A stretch of DNA of 64,000 nucleotides, taken from NCBI RefSeq assembly GCF_000005505.3, contig NC_016131.3, positions 18,125,501 to 18,189,500 on the forward strand, written 5' to 3'. Of this stretch, positions 1 to 12,900 are shown one piece after another. Each line of letters opens with the position of its first letter. Within the stretch, counting starts at the first letter, position 1. The DNA comes from Brachypodium distachyon. Taxonomy: Eukaryota; Streptophyta; Magnoliopsida; Poales; Poaceae. Below the pieces are notes generated by a model. It made no database searches. It saw only the letters and a program-made list of their open reading frames with translations, and was not told the origin of the DNA. The translations under genes were made by a program, and so were the position numbers.

Positions 1-402
1 CATATTACACCTAGTCATTTCGTCTGGAAAGCTGCAAAATAGGCGATGTGGATACTTCATATCATTTCTTATCTCCTTTTGCATTCATTACCGTAGTTTT
101 ATGATTTATTAAACAATTAGTTGCATCCACATAGTATTCTACTCCTTTGTGTCAACTTGTATGCATGAATAAATGGACAAGATCGTGCACTGTAATGAAC
201 TGGGTTGGAAACTCATGGAATTAAAAGCTACGCAGGTGCTAAAAATTCTTGTTGGTTATGTTAAGCGCGCTATATAGGATGACTTGGTGAATGGGGCCTA
301 TAGTCTATGTTGGCTGAGCCCATGTGTTAGATTTCTTGTATATTTCGTTAATGAAAAAATGAACAGTTGTGAAGGGCCTTTTCCAATATATCATATATGC
401 AG
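1..402 (+). other. intron sequence of the SCAPER-like gene, 5' part of gene off-window
   Basis: No open frame is supported here. The stretch ends in a pyrimidine-poor but acceptable acceptor (ATATGCAG) at 401-402, directly before the first recognisable SCAPER exon, so it is read as intron. Confidence 0.6.
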
Positions 403-3400
403 GTCAGACGGATGACAAGTTCGCCACATAGGCAAGAGATATTGTCTTCATCTCTAGAGGCCTTCCAGAGGATTCAATTGGAATTGGCATGCAAGCAGGC
501 TGGTATAACAGCAGAGAGTTTTACATCCAGCTCTTCTGGAGAAGTTTCAAGTAGGTCCTCAAAGATGACTACAGCATCAGCAACTGTTGGGAATATCAGT
601 TTGAAAGTAGAGAGTCATGTAAAACTTTCTGATAGTAGTGAGAGAAAAGCTACGGAAGAGAGACAGAGAAAGGAGGTATTGAAGTCAGGTAGATCATTCC
701 CACAAAGTATGCCTTCATCTTCTACAAAGAGTAGAAGAGGGGCACTAGAACCAATCTCTGAGATCGATAAACTCACTTTTAAGAAGGACAAGGAACTGCC
801 AGAGAGCAAATTTGACAGGCTCAAGTCAACGGATATTCTGAAAAGGAGTACAGCCCATCTTGAAAAGGAGAAGCAAAATACAGCACACTGGAAGTCAATG
901 GATGCCTGGAAAGAAAAAAGAAACTGGGAAGATATACTGAAATCTCCTGTTCGGAGTTCTCGTGTCTCTCATTCCCCTGGTGTTGGCAGAAAAGTTACAG
1001 AGCGTGGTCGTGTTCTACATGACAAGTTAATGTCTCCCGAAAAGAAGAAAAGAAGTGCTTTGGATACTAAAAGAGAAGCAGAAGAAAAGCATGCACGGGC
1101 TTTGCGAATTAGGAGTCAGTTAGAAAGTGAGAGAGTCCAGAGACTACAACGTACCACCGAAAAGTTAAGTCGTGTCAATGAATTGCATGCTGTGCGCAGC
1201 TCAAAACTGCGAGAAGTAATGAATGCACGCCATCAACGTGGTGAATCTCGCCATGAAGCATATCTTGCCCAGGTTGCGAAAAGAGCTGGCGATGAGAGTA
1301 TTAAGGTCAGTGAGGTTCGTTTTATTACATCACTGAATGATGAAACAAAGAAATTCTTGCTTAGGCAGAAACTTCATGATTCCGAAATGCGGAGAGCTGA
1401 AAAGCTACAAGTGATTAAAACAAAGCAGAAGGAGGACAATGCAAGGGAAGAGGCTGTATCAGAACGAAGAAAGTTCCTTGAAGCTGAGAAAATGCAGCGC
1501 CTCGCTGAAATACAGCGTAAGAAAGAGGAAGCTATTGTAAGAAGAGAAGAGGAGCGCAAAGCATCTAGTGCTGCACGAGAAGCAAGGACCGCAGAGCAGC
1601 AACGAAGAAAAGAGATAAGAGTTAAAGCGCAACAAGAGGAAGCTGAACTTTTAGCACAAAAGCTAGCTGAAAAGCTCCGCGAAAGTGAGCAACGCCGGAA
1701 GTATTACCTTGAACAAATACGTGAGAGAGCTTCAATGGATTTTAGGGATCAGCCTTCACCTTTTCAGCGCCGCTTCCCAAGTAAAGATAGCCAAAACCGT
1801 TCTGTATCAGCTAATAGTGGTGAAGATTCACAAATAGTAGGCAATGCCAGCACTGCAGAGTCTATGGTTAAATCATCCAATTCCACCCAGATGAAACGAA
1901 GGATTAAAAAGATCCGTCAGAGATTAATGGCTCTCAAGCATGAATTTGTTGAACCAGTCATAGGAGAGAATACAGGAATCGCTCATAGGACTGCTCTAGG
2001 AGCTGCCAAAGCTAAGTTAAGTAGATGGCTTCAGGAATTGCAGCGACTTCGTCAAGCTAGAAAAGAAGGTGCTCCGAGTATTGGTTTGATTGTAGGTGAC
2101 ATGACAAAGGTACTTATTGATTACATATTGTCCTATACTACGACAATAAAGATGGTCACTAATAGCACTTTCTGTCTATTTTTTGACAGTATTTAGAAGG
2201 AAAGGATCTCGAACTGCATGCTACTAGACAAGTTGGTTTGCTCGATTTCATTGCTTCTGCTTTACCTGCCTCTCACACGTCAAGGCCTGTAGCTTGTCAA
2301 GTCACTGTTTACCTTCTACGCCTGTTGAGAGTGTTGCTCTCGCTTCCAGCTAATCAAACTTATTTTCTAGTACAAAATCTTTTACCTCCGATTATTCCCA
2401 TGCTATCTGCATCACTAGAGAATTACATTAAGGTGGCAGCGTCAAACTCTGGAAGTTTGAATCTTCCGTCAAGTAAAACTTCAACAGAGAACATGGAGAC
2501 AGTAGGTGAAGTTTTAGATGGCTTTTTATGGACTGTTACCGTGATTGTTGGTCACACAAATTTGGATGATGAACAACTCCAAATGCAGGAGGGTCTGATA
2601 GAGCTGATTGTAGCTTATCAAATAATCCACCGTCTGCGAGATTTATTTGCCCTTTATGACAGGCCCCAGGTGGAAGGATCCCCACTTCCATCATCCATAC
2701 TATTTGGTCTCAAACTTCTGGCTATTTTAACATCCAAACTTGGGAACTTCACTACCATTGACTGGGAGTCCTGCAAATGCAGAATTCCAGGTGCTAATCT
2801 GGCTCATGAATGCGAATATCTTAGCTCACAAGACATAGGAGCTGGTGACCAGTCGATGGAACCGGCCAAATCTGGAGACGCTAAATTGCGATCTACGGAG
2901 TTTGGTCTTTCGGAATGTGATGACTGCGGGTTTAATAAACGGGTTGAAGAAAATAAGTCCTCTGAACAACATGGATGTTCCGTTCTAGGAGATGGAACAT
3001 TGGATGAAACTAGAAAAGACTTGTTAGGCCTCTCTACTGGCCTGAATAACTCAAGGTCCACACTGGGAATACAATCATCTGATTTGGGAGATACAATAGA
3101 TCAGCATTCTGAAATTCCTAGTCAGAAAGATGAAAATAGCACCATGGATGGTTGCCTCGAAGGAAGAAAGTTGAATAACATATGTATAGTTATGAATGAC
3201 AGTCCTGGAAAAGGCAATGAGATAAACCTAAAACAATCTGTTGTGCGTGTACTTTCTGCCATGGCTGAGACAGGCCTTGTTAGTCTGCCTTCACTTTTGA
3301 CAGCTGTGTTGCTGCAGGCGAACAACAGATCATCATCTGAACAGGTTTGTGCTTCTGCTTGTATTAACGGGAAATGCATTTTGAGAAAAGTTTATGTTAT

Positions 3401-5138
3401 CGCCGAACTCAATTACTTTCTAGACCCAAAGAGCCGCTTTACAAGATTGAAGTTTAAATATATGCAATAGTCACACATGCACTTTAGTATATAGCATTGA
3501 AGATATCTCTGTTTGAAAGTGGTGTCCATTTTTTGTTCTCACAAATAACAATGTGCCAAAAACGACATTACCCATATCAATTTGATTACTTGTGTACTAT
3601 TGTTTCTTAAGACTTCGGTCGCACGTAAGGAGAAAAATGACAACTAAAATTTCAGGCTTCAGCGATTCTTCCATCAAATTTTGAAGAAGTAGCCACTGCT
3701 GTATTGAAAGTTTTGAATAATGTGGCATGTTTGGACATCACCCTTCTGCAGTGCATGCTGGTAAGTAGTTGTATTTAAGGCTGGATATTATTGTGGTTGG
3801 CTGATTGCTTGTTTTGCATGCATCATTTGACTGAATAGATGAATTTCTGAACTGCAGCAAAGTATAGTCCAGTCAGTGTGACACAATTAGTCATCTGTAA
3901 TGATTCATGCAGAATTTGGTTTGGCGTGAAACTATTAATATGGGTGTCCTGAAGGCCTTAATAATCTGTTTTCAACCTACATAAGATTGTATCCTGACTG
4001 GTTATGAATTCTTTTCAGGCTAGATCAGATCTGAAGATGGAATTCTTCCATTTGATCAGTTTCCTTCTGAGTCATTGCATGAATAAATGGAGAGTACCAA
4101 ACGATCAGGTGATTTATGCAGTCTACTCAATCTACAAACATTTCGTTTATTCTCAGCAGTCAGCGTGATATGTCTCCAAATGGACTATGGTGCTTTTGGA
4201 GTACTGATTTCGTTGCCGATGGTTTGATTTCAGTATTGTAGTAGTTATTTTCAGGTTTCAACTTCTCTTTTCATGTTAAACCAATTCTTCCTAGGAAGAT
4301 GGCTGCAAATTTCATCTGGGGTTCATTATTACTTGCAAAGTTGTAGTCTTGTACTGATAGTCAAAGAGACAAGTATTACGCAAGCATTTATGGATAGTTC
4401 TAGTTATAAGCGTGCTCTCCTTTTTTTCAGGTTGGTTTACTGCTTCTGGAATCTCTGCTGCTTCTTGGCTACTTCTCTTTGTTCCATGCCGGGAATCAAG
4501 CAGTTCTTCGATGGGGTAAGAGCCCCACAATACTTCACAAGGTAACAATTGTTTATGTACCCATGTTTCTCTCTTAATTTCTGGAGATTGTTGGGCAATT
4601 CTGATTAATGAAGAAACAGGTGTGCGACCTGCCGTTTGTTTTCTTCAGCGACCCTGAGTTGATGCCCATCTTGGCCGCTGCTCTTATTGCCGTTTGCTAT
4701 GGCTGTGATCAAAATAGAAGTGTAGTACTGCAAGAAGTAAGCTCGGATATGCTATGCTCTTTGCTTCGGTCCTGTAGATCATCAGGACAGACGGCTTCAG
4801 ATTGCATTGCTACCGGTTGTTCTGGGGCTAACAATTCCAGTGATAATAGCACGCAGATCTCACTGGATTTCAGAAACTCACTAGCTGACATCTCAGTACG
4901 GTCAAGCCGCAAAAATGTGCGTCCAGTTTTAGGAAAAGGCATTTCAGGGCCCATCAAACTAAACAGAAATAAGAATCAAAAGGATGCTAGAGGAACAAGA
5001 ACTGATGAGGATGGACCTCTGAAGCAAAGGGCTGGTGAAGCTTCATCGGCTTTTATGTTGCATAGAAAAATTCCAGCTTATTTCTTGGACAGAGCAGAAG
5101 AGTTCTTCTGCAGCGGAACAGAATACAACACTGAATAG
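403..5138 (+). CDS. SCAPER: SCAPER-like protein (S-phase cyclin A-associated protein in the ER homologue), 3' six exons
   Basis: Six exons join in one frame: 403-2109, 2190-3344, 3656-3760, 4019-4108, 4431-4541 and 4620-5138 (TAG stop), about 1228 residues of a longer protein whose 5' end is outside the window. The first exon encodes a long basic, Glu/Lys/Arg-rich coiled coil. Exon 2 opens with the conserved stretch QVGLLDFIASALP and the LLPPIIPMLSASLENYIK block typical of plant SCAPER homologues. The remaining short exons encode helical repeat-like sequence (LLLLESLLLLGYFSLFHAGNQ). In animals SCAPER is an ER-associated cyclin A partner; the plant role is little known, so function is by homology only. 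Donors and acceptors are canonical and no frame break is seen. The gene converges on the ZRANB3-like gene, with about 1.85 kb between the two stop codons. Confidence 0.87.
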
Positions 5139-6992
5139 CACAGGCTGACCGAGTTATGCAAAAAGATACTTCCGACCACTTCCGATCCATAATCCCCAAC
5201 ACTTAATGGATCGGAGGGCGTGCTGAATTTGGGTTTTCTCAGTGATGGTGCGCCAGGCTAATGCATCATGAGGCAACGACACCTGGCAATGATGATTCCA
5301 GCATTTGATTGTACAGTTTTTGAAAAGGGAATGCCCGTTTTCAATAGGCTGGTTCGGAGTTACCTGGCCTGTTACTTTTTTGGTCGAATCTTGGGGCTAG
5401 AGACACAACGGCGTCAGAAGTTGTTACGTAGAGAATGAGCTTGCTATGCGATACAGCGTTGTGTATGCCTCAAATGCCTGTTTCTTCAAAAGAATTGTAT
5501 AGAAAAAAAACTACTGTATCAATTCTAATAAACAAAATCTGGCGTCAACAAAGCCACATAGTGAAGAACTGTTATAAGTTATACTCCATATGTTGTCGTT
5601 TGGGTCAAAGCTTCAGTTCAAAGTTTATTTCAAACCACGCCGAGCTATGTTGAGCTGTTCAAGTCGTTTTGGGCATCAACATGGTATACGAAATCAAGAA
5701 TGACATTATAATACAGTCCCTCCTTTTCTCACTGCATGGAATATAGTAGGTTTCATTATGACCAAGAATTATTTTGTTTACATGTGATATTTATGACATG
5801 AAATACTTGATGATAATTGTGGTTTTGGATCATAAAAATATTGTCTTGACGATTGTGTTTTTGGATCATAAAAATATTGTCTTCACGAAACGTAATATGC
5901 ACCGAGAAAAAGATAGCATTTTTGTTAAGGGGAAATACAGTAAAAGGCACCCTTGCACAAAACCCTTGCAAACTCTTGAAAGCAACATGTAGAAGTTCCA
6001 GAATTTTTTTATAACTGTCTTGTGACCATTTGAAAAAATGATAGGCCGGCTCAGGATATGAACACTGGAAGACATGGGCTGGCACATCTACTTTTGTCCG
6101 CAATGGTGTCCGCTTTGTGATTGAAATTTGAGCCGTTTCAAACATGGTCCTACTAAAAAGTTGGGCCAGAAAGGTGTGCTGGGCCTGTTAAAAAATGGCA
6201 CAATAACTTGGGCCAAAACATGAGCAGCCATAAATTGGTCCAACTGGCGATGTCAGGGTCCTGGCCCAAAACGTGGAGCTTGGACCAAAACGTGAAGCAG
6301 AAATAACTCGCGATGTCAGGAACCTGGGCCAAACCAAAACACGGCAGGTGTGCTGGCCCAGCAAGGAACCGCAAGGACTTGGGCCAAACTGCCTGACAAG
6401 GAGGAATAAAGAAAGAGGACGACAGGCCCGGCCTGCAGAAATACCGGGCCATACGAGAAAGAAACTTCGGTATAGAGGACGCCTAGGAGAGCTGTTGGAT
6501 GGGTTTTTCGGTGGTCAGGATATCTAGATGGCTGGATCACGAGCCCTGAAAAGAAGTCCCTTAAATATATTGCATTGAACACACTACAGATTTCAGAATT
6601 TGAACTTAAAACTTATGAATAACACAAATTCATTTCCACATGAATACTTATGGGGAAATCGTCAAACATACCAAAAGCACAGCTGAAGTACCAGGGCAAA
6701 TGGCCTCAACATGTCGCTCACAGACATAGTTACAAGATTGCATCCAGCATTTGAAATTGAAAAAAAAAAACTTCTTACAGCAGCATACGACAAGATTGCC
6801 CGATTCCTACAGACAGCTCACAACAAGTTGGTTGCATTTGGGCCCAAAAAAAACTTCCCCAGCACCTTTACATGATTCTGCAAACTTTCCACAGTTGAAA
6901 ACAAAACATGGCTGAAGATGGTACCAGAGTACAACTTAAAATACAAACATTATAACAACAATGCCTGGTTGCATTCCATGTGTATACATGAC
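5139..6992. other. intergenic spacer between two convergent genes
   Basis: This holds the 3' UTRs of the SCAPER-like (+) and ZRANB3-like (-) genes. A 36-bp unit containing GGATCATAAAAATATTG is duplicated in tandem around 5824-5887. From about 6150 to 6410 a degenerate repeat of the theme TTGGGCCAAAAC / CCTGGCCCAAAA recurs at least five times. No credible gene is seen; the short open frames have no family resemblance. Confidence 0.6.
6150..6410. repeat. degenerate repeats built on TTGGGCCAAA
   Basis: The word TTGGGCC or its complement-like form TGGCCCA followed by AAA recurs at about 6162, 6209, 6260, 6328 and 6379, spaced 40-70 bp apart. It also matches the TGGGCC (site II) core found in plant promoters, but there is no gene start here, so a decayed tandem repeat is the simpler reading. 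Confidence 0.45.
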
Positions 6993-9900
6993 CTATTTTG
7001 TAGGCGTATGAGGAGCCTCAAGTACTAAGGAGTAGGCACTGCCAGGAACAGCAACCAATAAAGAATTGTCGTCTCCTGTTGCTTCACTTGCCTGCAGTGA
7101 ACAGAAAAATAATTGGAAACATATGTCAAGCAAATCGGACAACATTTAGAAGAGCAGAGAAATACAGCTGTGCATGTTTCAGGAAGACAAATCGAGCTAT
7201 TTACTACACAACGAACTGACTTATAAAAGTGCCACTCCAAGAAAAACTGTGTCATGCTCAAAGAAATGGAATGTTGGCAATTGCAGGAGTTATTGTAGGA
7301 GAAAATCATTAGGAGCAATTCTTTATATTCCAGAAAAAAAAATGAATTTTCCAGCAAAGAAATTGCTTAAATAGATCTTATTTCCTTTTAATCTTGCAAA
7401 CAGGTTGAAAGATAATTGAAATCCTGAGGAACTACTGACATCGTCCTTCTGCTGCTTCATTGCATTTCTCAGAAGCTCTTTCGCCTCCCTTCTTAGTTTT
7501 TTTTGCTCCTTCTGCTGAGCTTTAGTGACCTCAGCATGACAAGCCACACATAGAGTCCTCATATTCTCAAGTGTACATTCCCCTGCCATAAATCAGATTA
7601 ATTAGGACATGCCATAAAAGAGTCGAATACGTAGAACCGTGCATGTACCGTACCTCCTCCTTTATATACAGGTATTATGTGATCTGCATGCCAAGCATTT
7701 CCCTCGGTTGGCTCTTGGACAAGCTTTCCTAGCCTGTGGTACGGTGCAGATTAAAGAAGACAGTCCATAGGAAACGGGCAAATTAAAAATGATACGCATT
7801 CCCATGTTCATTAACATTGTGTGAGTTCTGTTAGATATGTATTATAGCTTTTCAAACTAGAGTATTATGCTAGCCTGCTAGATATGCAAAAGAGAAGCCA
7901 GCAAAAGCTAAAATGGATAGGAAAAGCATGGTGGAGTGCAGCACTTACAGTTTCCTTCTATTTGCAATATTTGGAGCAACATTCCTGATGTATGCTTCTC
8001 TGTTTTGCTTGCCTAGGGGTTTAATATATTTGACAAGCTTGCAGCAGTCAAGCTTGCACTGGGAACATATACCATGTTCTATTTGAAACAATGCCTTCAA
8101 AGTTTTAACAAGCACAAGCTTCATTAAATAATTCACAATTTTGTATGTAAAAATGGAAAGTTACCTTTATTTTACATCAGACAACTTCAAAGTTTTATAT
8201 ATATGTTGTTGATAGCAGAAGATAAAAAAGTCATACCTGCCTCAGAGCCCCCTGGCTGGTTCTCAATCTATAATTCTGGAAGCAGTCCAGACAACAGAAT
8301 AGATCTTCAAAATACTCAGGTGATTTCGCAAGATTTCCTCTGAACAAAAGTAAATATCATTGTTATAACAGAACAAGGGAATCTGTAGCAAGTGCATAAG
8401 TGAGTCATATTACTTGCAAAGTCCTTGACATAGTTTGCAGAGAGGCTCATCATCAGCAGTCCAACCTTGAGTGTACTCTTTCTCTTTAGTTGTACCATTA
8501 TGTAAAACCACCTTTCTCCATTCAGCATTTTCAGGCAAAGGGTCACTAATAACACTCAATGGAGTTATACGCCTCTTACTCCCCCCTTTAATCAACCCCT
8601 AAGAAAGTTGATCACAACAGACATAAAAGGAAACAGGATCAGACCAAGGAACAACAAGCCAAGTACATATTTTGCGATTCATGTCATCTATTCTTAAACT
8701 GGCACATACATGATCAGGTCTCTGCGTATGTAGAGTATGTATTAAATCCTAATCTAAGACTAGACAGAGAATGGAAAACTCAGACTTATTCATCTACACT
8801 TTGGCAGATATTGGGATATTTGAAACAACCACAATGGCACCTCTAAGAATCTTGCTTTGCACTAAATCCTAATCGTAGTGTGTATAAAAGCTACTCAAGA
8901 ACTAAAACCACAACAAGAATTTAGGATCAGAGGGAGTATTTCATTTGACCCTTATATTGAATGAGGTGGTACGATCTATCATAAGGACTTCCTATGGTAG
9001 GCACAGAAGTGTTGCAACATGCTTAGTAAATTCTGCTAGAAGTGGAGCATCCTTTAGCATCAGCATCTAGGACACAAGAAAGTCTATAATTTAGATAGAC
9101 AAGCTTAACCACATGGAAACCAGGCAACGTCTTGCACATTTTGTGCAATATTCATAACCAAAGAAATTGAGTATGCAAAGGAAAGGAAGTGTTGAAGTCA
9201 AGAAATGCTTACTTGTGTGGTGTGGTTGATGCTATTTTTCAGATAGCACAACTCAACACTCAATGGAATCTGTAACGGTTTCCCCAACAGTTTCCTCTGA
9301 TCAATTGGCCTTAGTGCTAACCATTCTTTAAAAAAATCCTTGAACATATTGCAAAATGTTGGATTGCTCTTCAATAGCTGTCTACTTGCTTTCTTAACAC
9401 TGCTAGAGCATAGGGATTGTACTTCCTCTGGCAGAAAATTCTGAAAAAGTGGTCTAGGTCTTGAATCATGTCCTGGAACACAAATGTACAAGTGGATTCG
9501 ACCTGTGTGATGGCTAACCTGTCAAAGATGATGATAAAGCAGAAGAATTTAAAGAATGAGTAACAAAAGCAAGGAAATGTATATAAAATAAATTCACAAG
9601 TTGAGACAGTTCGCGTAATACAACATATAAACATAAGGGAAAAGAACTAAAGATGAGAGCTATTAAGCTAGTCGCCGGAGATTTTTGAACCTCAAAACGC
9701 AGATACTCCACTTGAATATGACCATCTGAAATAGTCCCAGGACTTTCAGAAATCCTCCTACGAGCCTGTTATATTTGAGCAGCATAAGATAAATTTATAA
9801 AATATCATATAAAAGCTAGGACTTTTTAGTTACCTTTATGGATTTAGAGCTTGGAACTGAATAGCAAAACGCATTTGGTGAAATAGAAAAACTATTGCAA

Positions 9901-12900
9901 ACTGTAGCTTCATGTGCTGTTAGAGCTGTATTATATTGCATGACTGAATGAAGGCTTTCATCCTATGAGGGTAAAATGCACAGACAGAATCAGCTGGAAA
10001 TCAATCATAGGAATGCTGAATGATGATGAAAACTCAAAAGGAGCAACTTGTTTGTACCTCAAAGTTTAGAGGGATCGACCTAATAGTGAAATCCCACTCA
10101 AATTCCATATCGCTAATGCCAGGAACAAAGTTGATGGACATAGTGTCACTTTCTAAAAGCTCTTTTGATCCATCATTAGAGCCTGTATAAGGCTCAAATA
10201 ACTCAGCCTTTCTTTTCATTAGTCATAATTATTGATATCCATTCATCAATCCCTGATACTTCTTTTTCAAAATGTTTTACCTGGATCATGATTCTCCAAA
10301 GACTCATGCTGTGTTTTCTCCTTGGTGTTGCTGATTTCCCCAAGGTGGTAAACTTGATCAACCTAACAAACATAACGTAAACGAATAAAGGCTACATAAA
10401 AAGAATTGCTTACATTCGTCCTAGAATTATCTTCAATATCCTACCAAACCATCATCTTCAAGAGATAAAATGTCATAAATTAGGTTCATGAAAGGGGGAT
10501 AACGGCCCTAGGGCCCGGATGGGGTGACCCTGGACCCAAGAGGCACGGCAGCTCCATTAAGATAGCCACACCTCAAGGGCAGGGGGGGATAACTAGAATG
10601 ATTTATTCTTGACTTCTTATAATGATTACAAGGGGCCCTTTTATAGGGAAGACTGAACTTGACATCCAAGAAACTAATCTCCAATTTCGTAACAAACCGT
10701 AACTTAATATTCCTACCTAATCTCTTGCCTAACTAATTTAGAAGATACTAATGGGATATCGTCCCTTATTTGGATACCTAGGGCTGCGCCCCCTACAGGG
10801 ATGTACGCCCATGACATAAAATAAAAGAATTGCTAGATAAAATAAATCCAGAAGTGCGCTTCGTGCAGTTTTTCAAGATCCGGAGCAGCTCAGACCACCT
10901 TTCTGAAACTTATAAGTGTGTAGGACAGCCAGTTGCAAACCCCTAAAATCACCTCGATCCAAAAAGTGCGCTAGCACAGCCCCTCCGAACCACTCAAAAG
11001 GAATAGTAGGACATAGACCATACATGAAAGTTGAAATGTCAAAACTTTGTGGTAACAATTTCACCTTTCAACTTCACCTACCTCGATCTCTCGTATCGCA
11101 TCTTTCTTCCCATTCATCACAGATGAGACACGGAACAAACTCTGGTTTAAGTGAAGCCAATGTGACTCATCTGATGTGTTCTGCAAGACCAAAACAATTT
11201 AAGGCTCTAATTACCAAAATTACAAAACAACTACAGAAAAAGAAAAAAAAAGGCTGAGGAACTAACCTTTGCACAAAAGATATATATATTGACCGCATTT
11301 GTTTGACCACGCCTATGAGCTCTGTCCTCAGCCTATTATCAATCAACAATTAAATGTAGCAATTACAACCACATTCAAAGCCAGTCAGAGAAGGATGCAC
11401 CGTACATGTGTTCGAGACTGCACTTAAAAATCAGCATGATAAAACGTGAAGTGAACACATATGGGCACAAGTTCAAATGCTTTGCAGCAACCACCATTAC
11501 ACAGGTAGGCTCACAGCAACACCTGGATTGGTTTGACATATTGTAATCCTTTTACCAGCAACTAACAAGATGTCACGAAATTCCTCGTTAATTTTGCACT
11601 TCCTATGGCTTGAAGAGACAACAAGGATTGAAAAGCCAAGGACCTGAAGTAACTCTGAAGATGATCTTGGGAGCTCCAGAAAAACAACATTTTGAGCAGA
11701 TGAAAAGTCTAAACCAACACCACCAGCAGTAATTCCAATTACCACAACCTTCACCTATTAAGAAGAAAGTAAAACTTGGTCAATGATGGATAAGCAGCTT
11801 GCAAAATAAGAAACTTAGCATCAACATGGAATATGTATTGTGCCCTTTGTGAAATCATTTGCAAATTACACAAAACTCACAAACAGTTTCCAAAACTTCT
11901 TTGTGTAGGTATTAGCATGCTGTATATCCATGATCCATGCAAAATATCAAGAACAGACTCAATCCTTTTTGTGACAAACAAAAATGGCAAATCAGTTGTT
12001 TAATTCACACCTTACACGTGATACTTATCCTTTTTGCATTTTGCAAAATTGAGTTTGTTCTTGAATTTATTTTCAATGCACATATGGAAATAAATATAGT
12101 TGAAAACTTGTACAAACAATTTTAGTGAAATTTGCACGACTTCACAAAATTACTCACATTCTGATATATCACTAGGCCAATAAGAATCAAAATGAGGGAA
12201 AATGGAAACCTCTGGATTTGAACGGAAAGAATCAACAGCTTCTTTCCTTTCTCTAGGAAGTGAGCTACCATCAATGCGAACGAAGTTGATCCCCTTCTCA
12301 CACAGAAACACCTATGCATAAAACAGTTTGAGTCAAAAGTATGAATACATTTATTTTCTAGAAGCCATGTAATTAGATGATATAGAATAGTATGATTTGT
12401 GGCATCCAGCTGCATATCGAGTTAAAGCACGCAACAAATTAATCCCAATTAGTGGTTTGGGACTTGGGAGGATGTAATCATGTAACATAACCATGGATCT
12501 TGTCCAAGTATCCAACTGATTACATAACTATCTTGGTGGATCATGATCCCATACAAGCAAAGGAAAGACATGTTATTAGCAAGGATGCAAACATTAACAA
12601 TATCACATCAACTATGTTAGGGGCTCTGGTGTGGGCTGGCCCACATCAGGAAGCACATGGCAGCAGCAGCCTCAAAAGCAGCCACAAGGAAAAGATAGGG
12701 TTAGATAGATTCATGATTGTTACATTGTTTGGCCCTTAAACCAAACAGTTAGGGTAAGACTACATTGCATGGCAACTAGTCAAGGCGAGGTGAGTGCTCT
12801 ACCACTGGTACTCCTCAGATCACCCTTACCAAACCATGCACAGAACATGCTGGATATGATATTATCATCTCTGTAGCTAAATCATATTGTGGAAAAGGGA

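Noticed and set aside
8880..8945. possible Stowaway MITE end (GGATCAGAGGGAGTA)
   Set aside because: Only one arm is convincing and no TA-bounded partner was found, so it was left out of the features.
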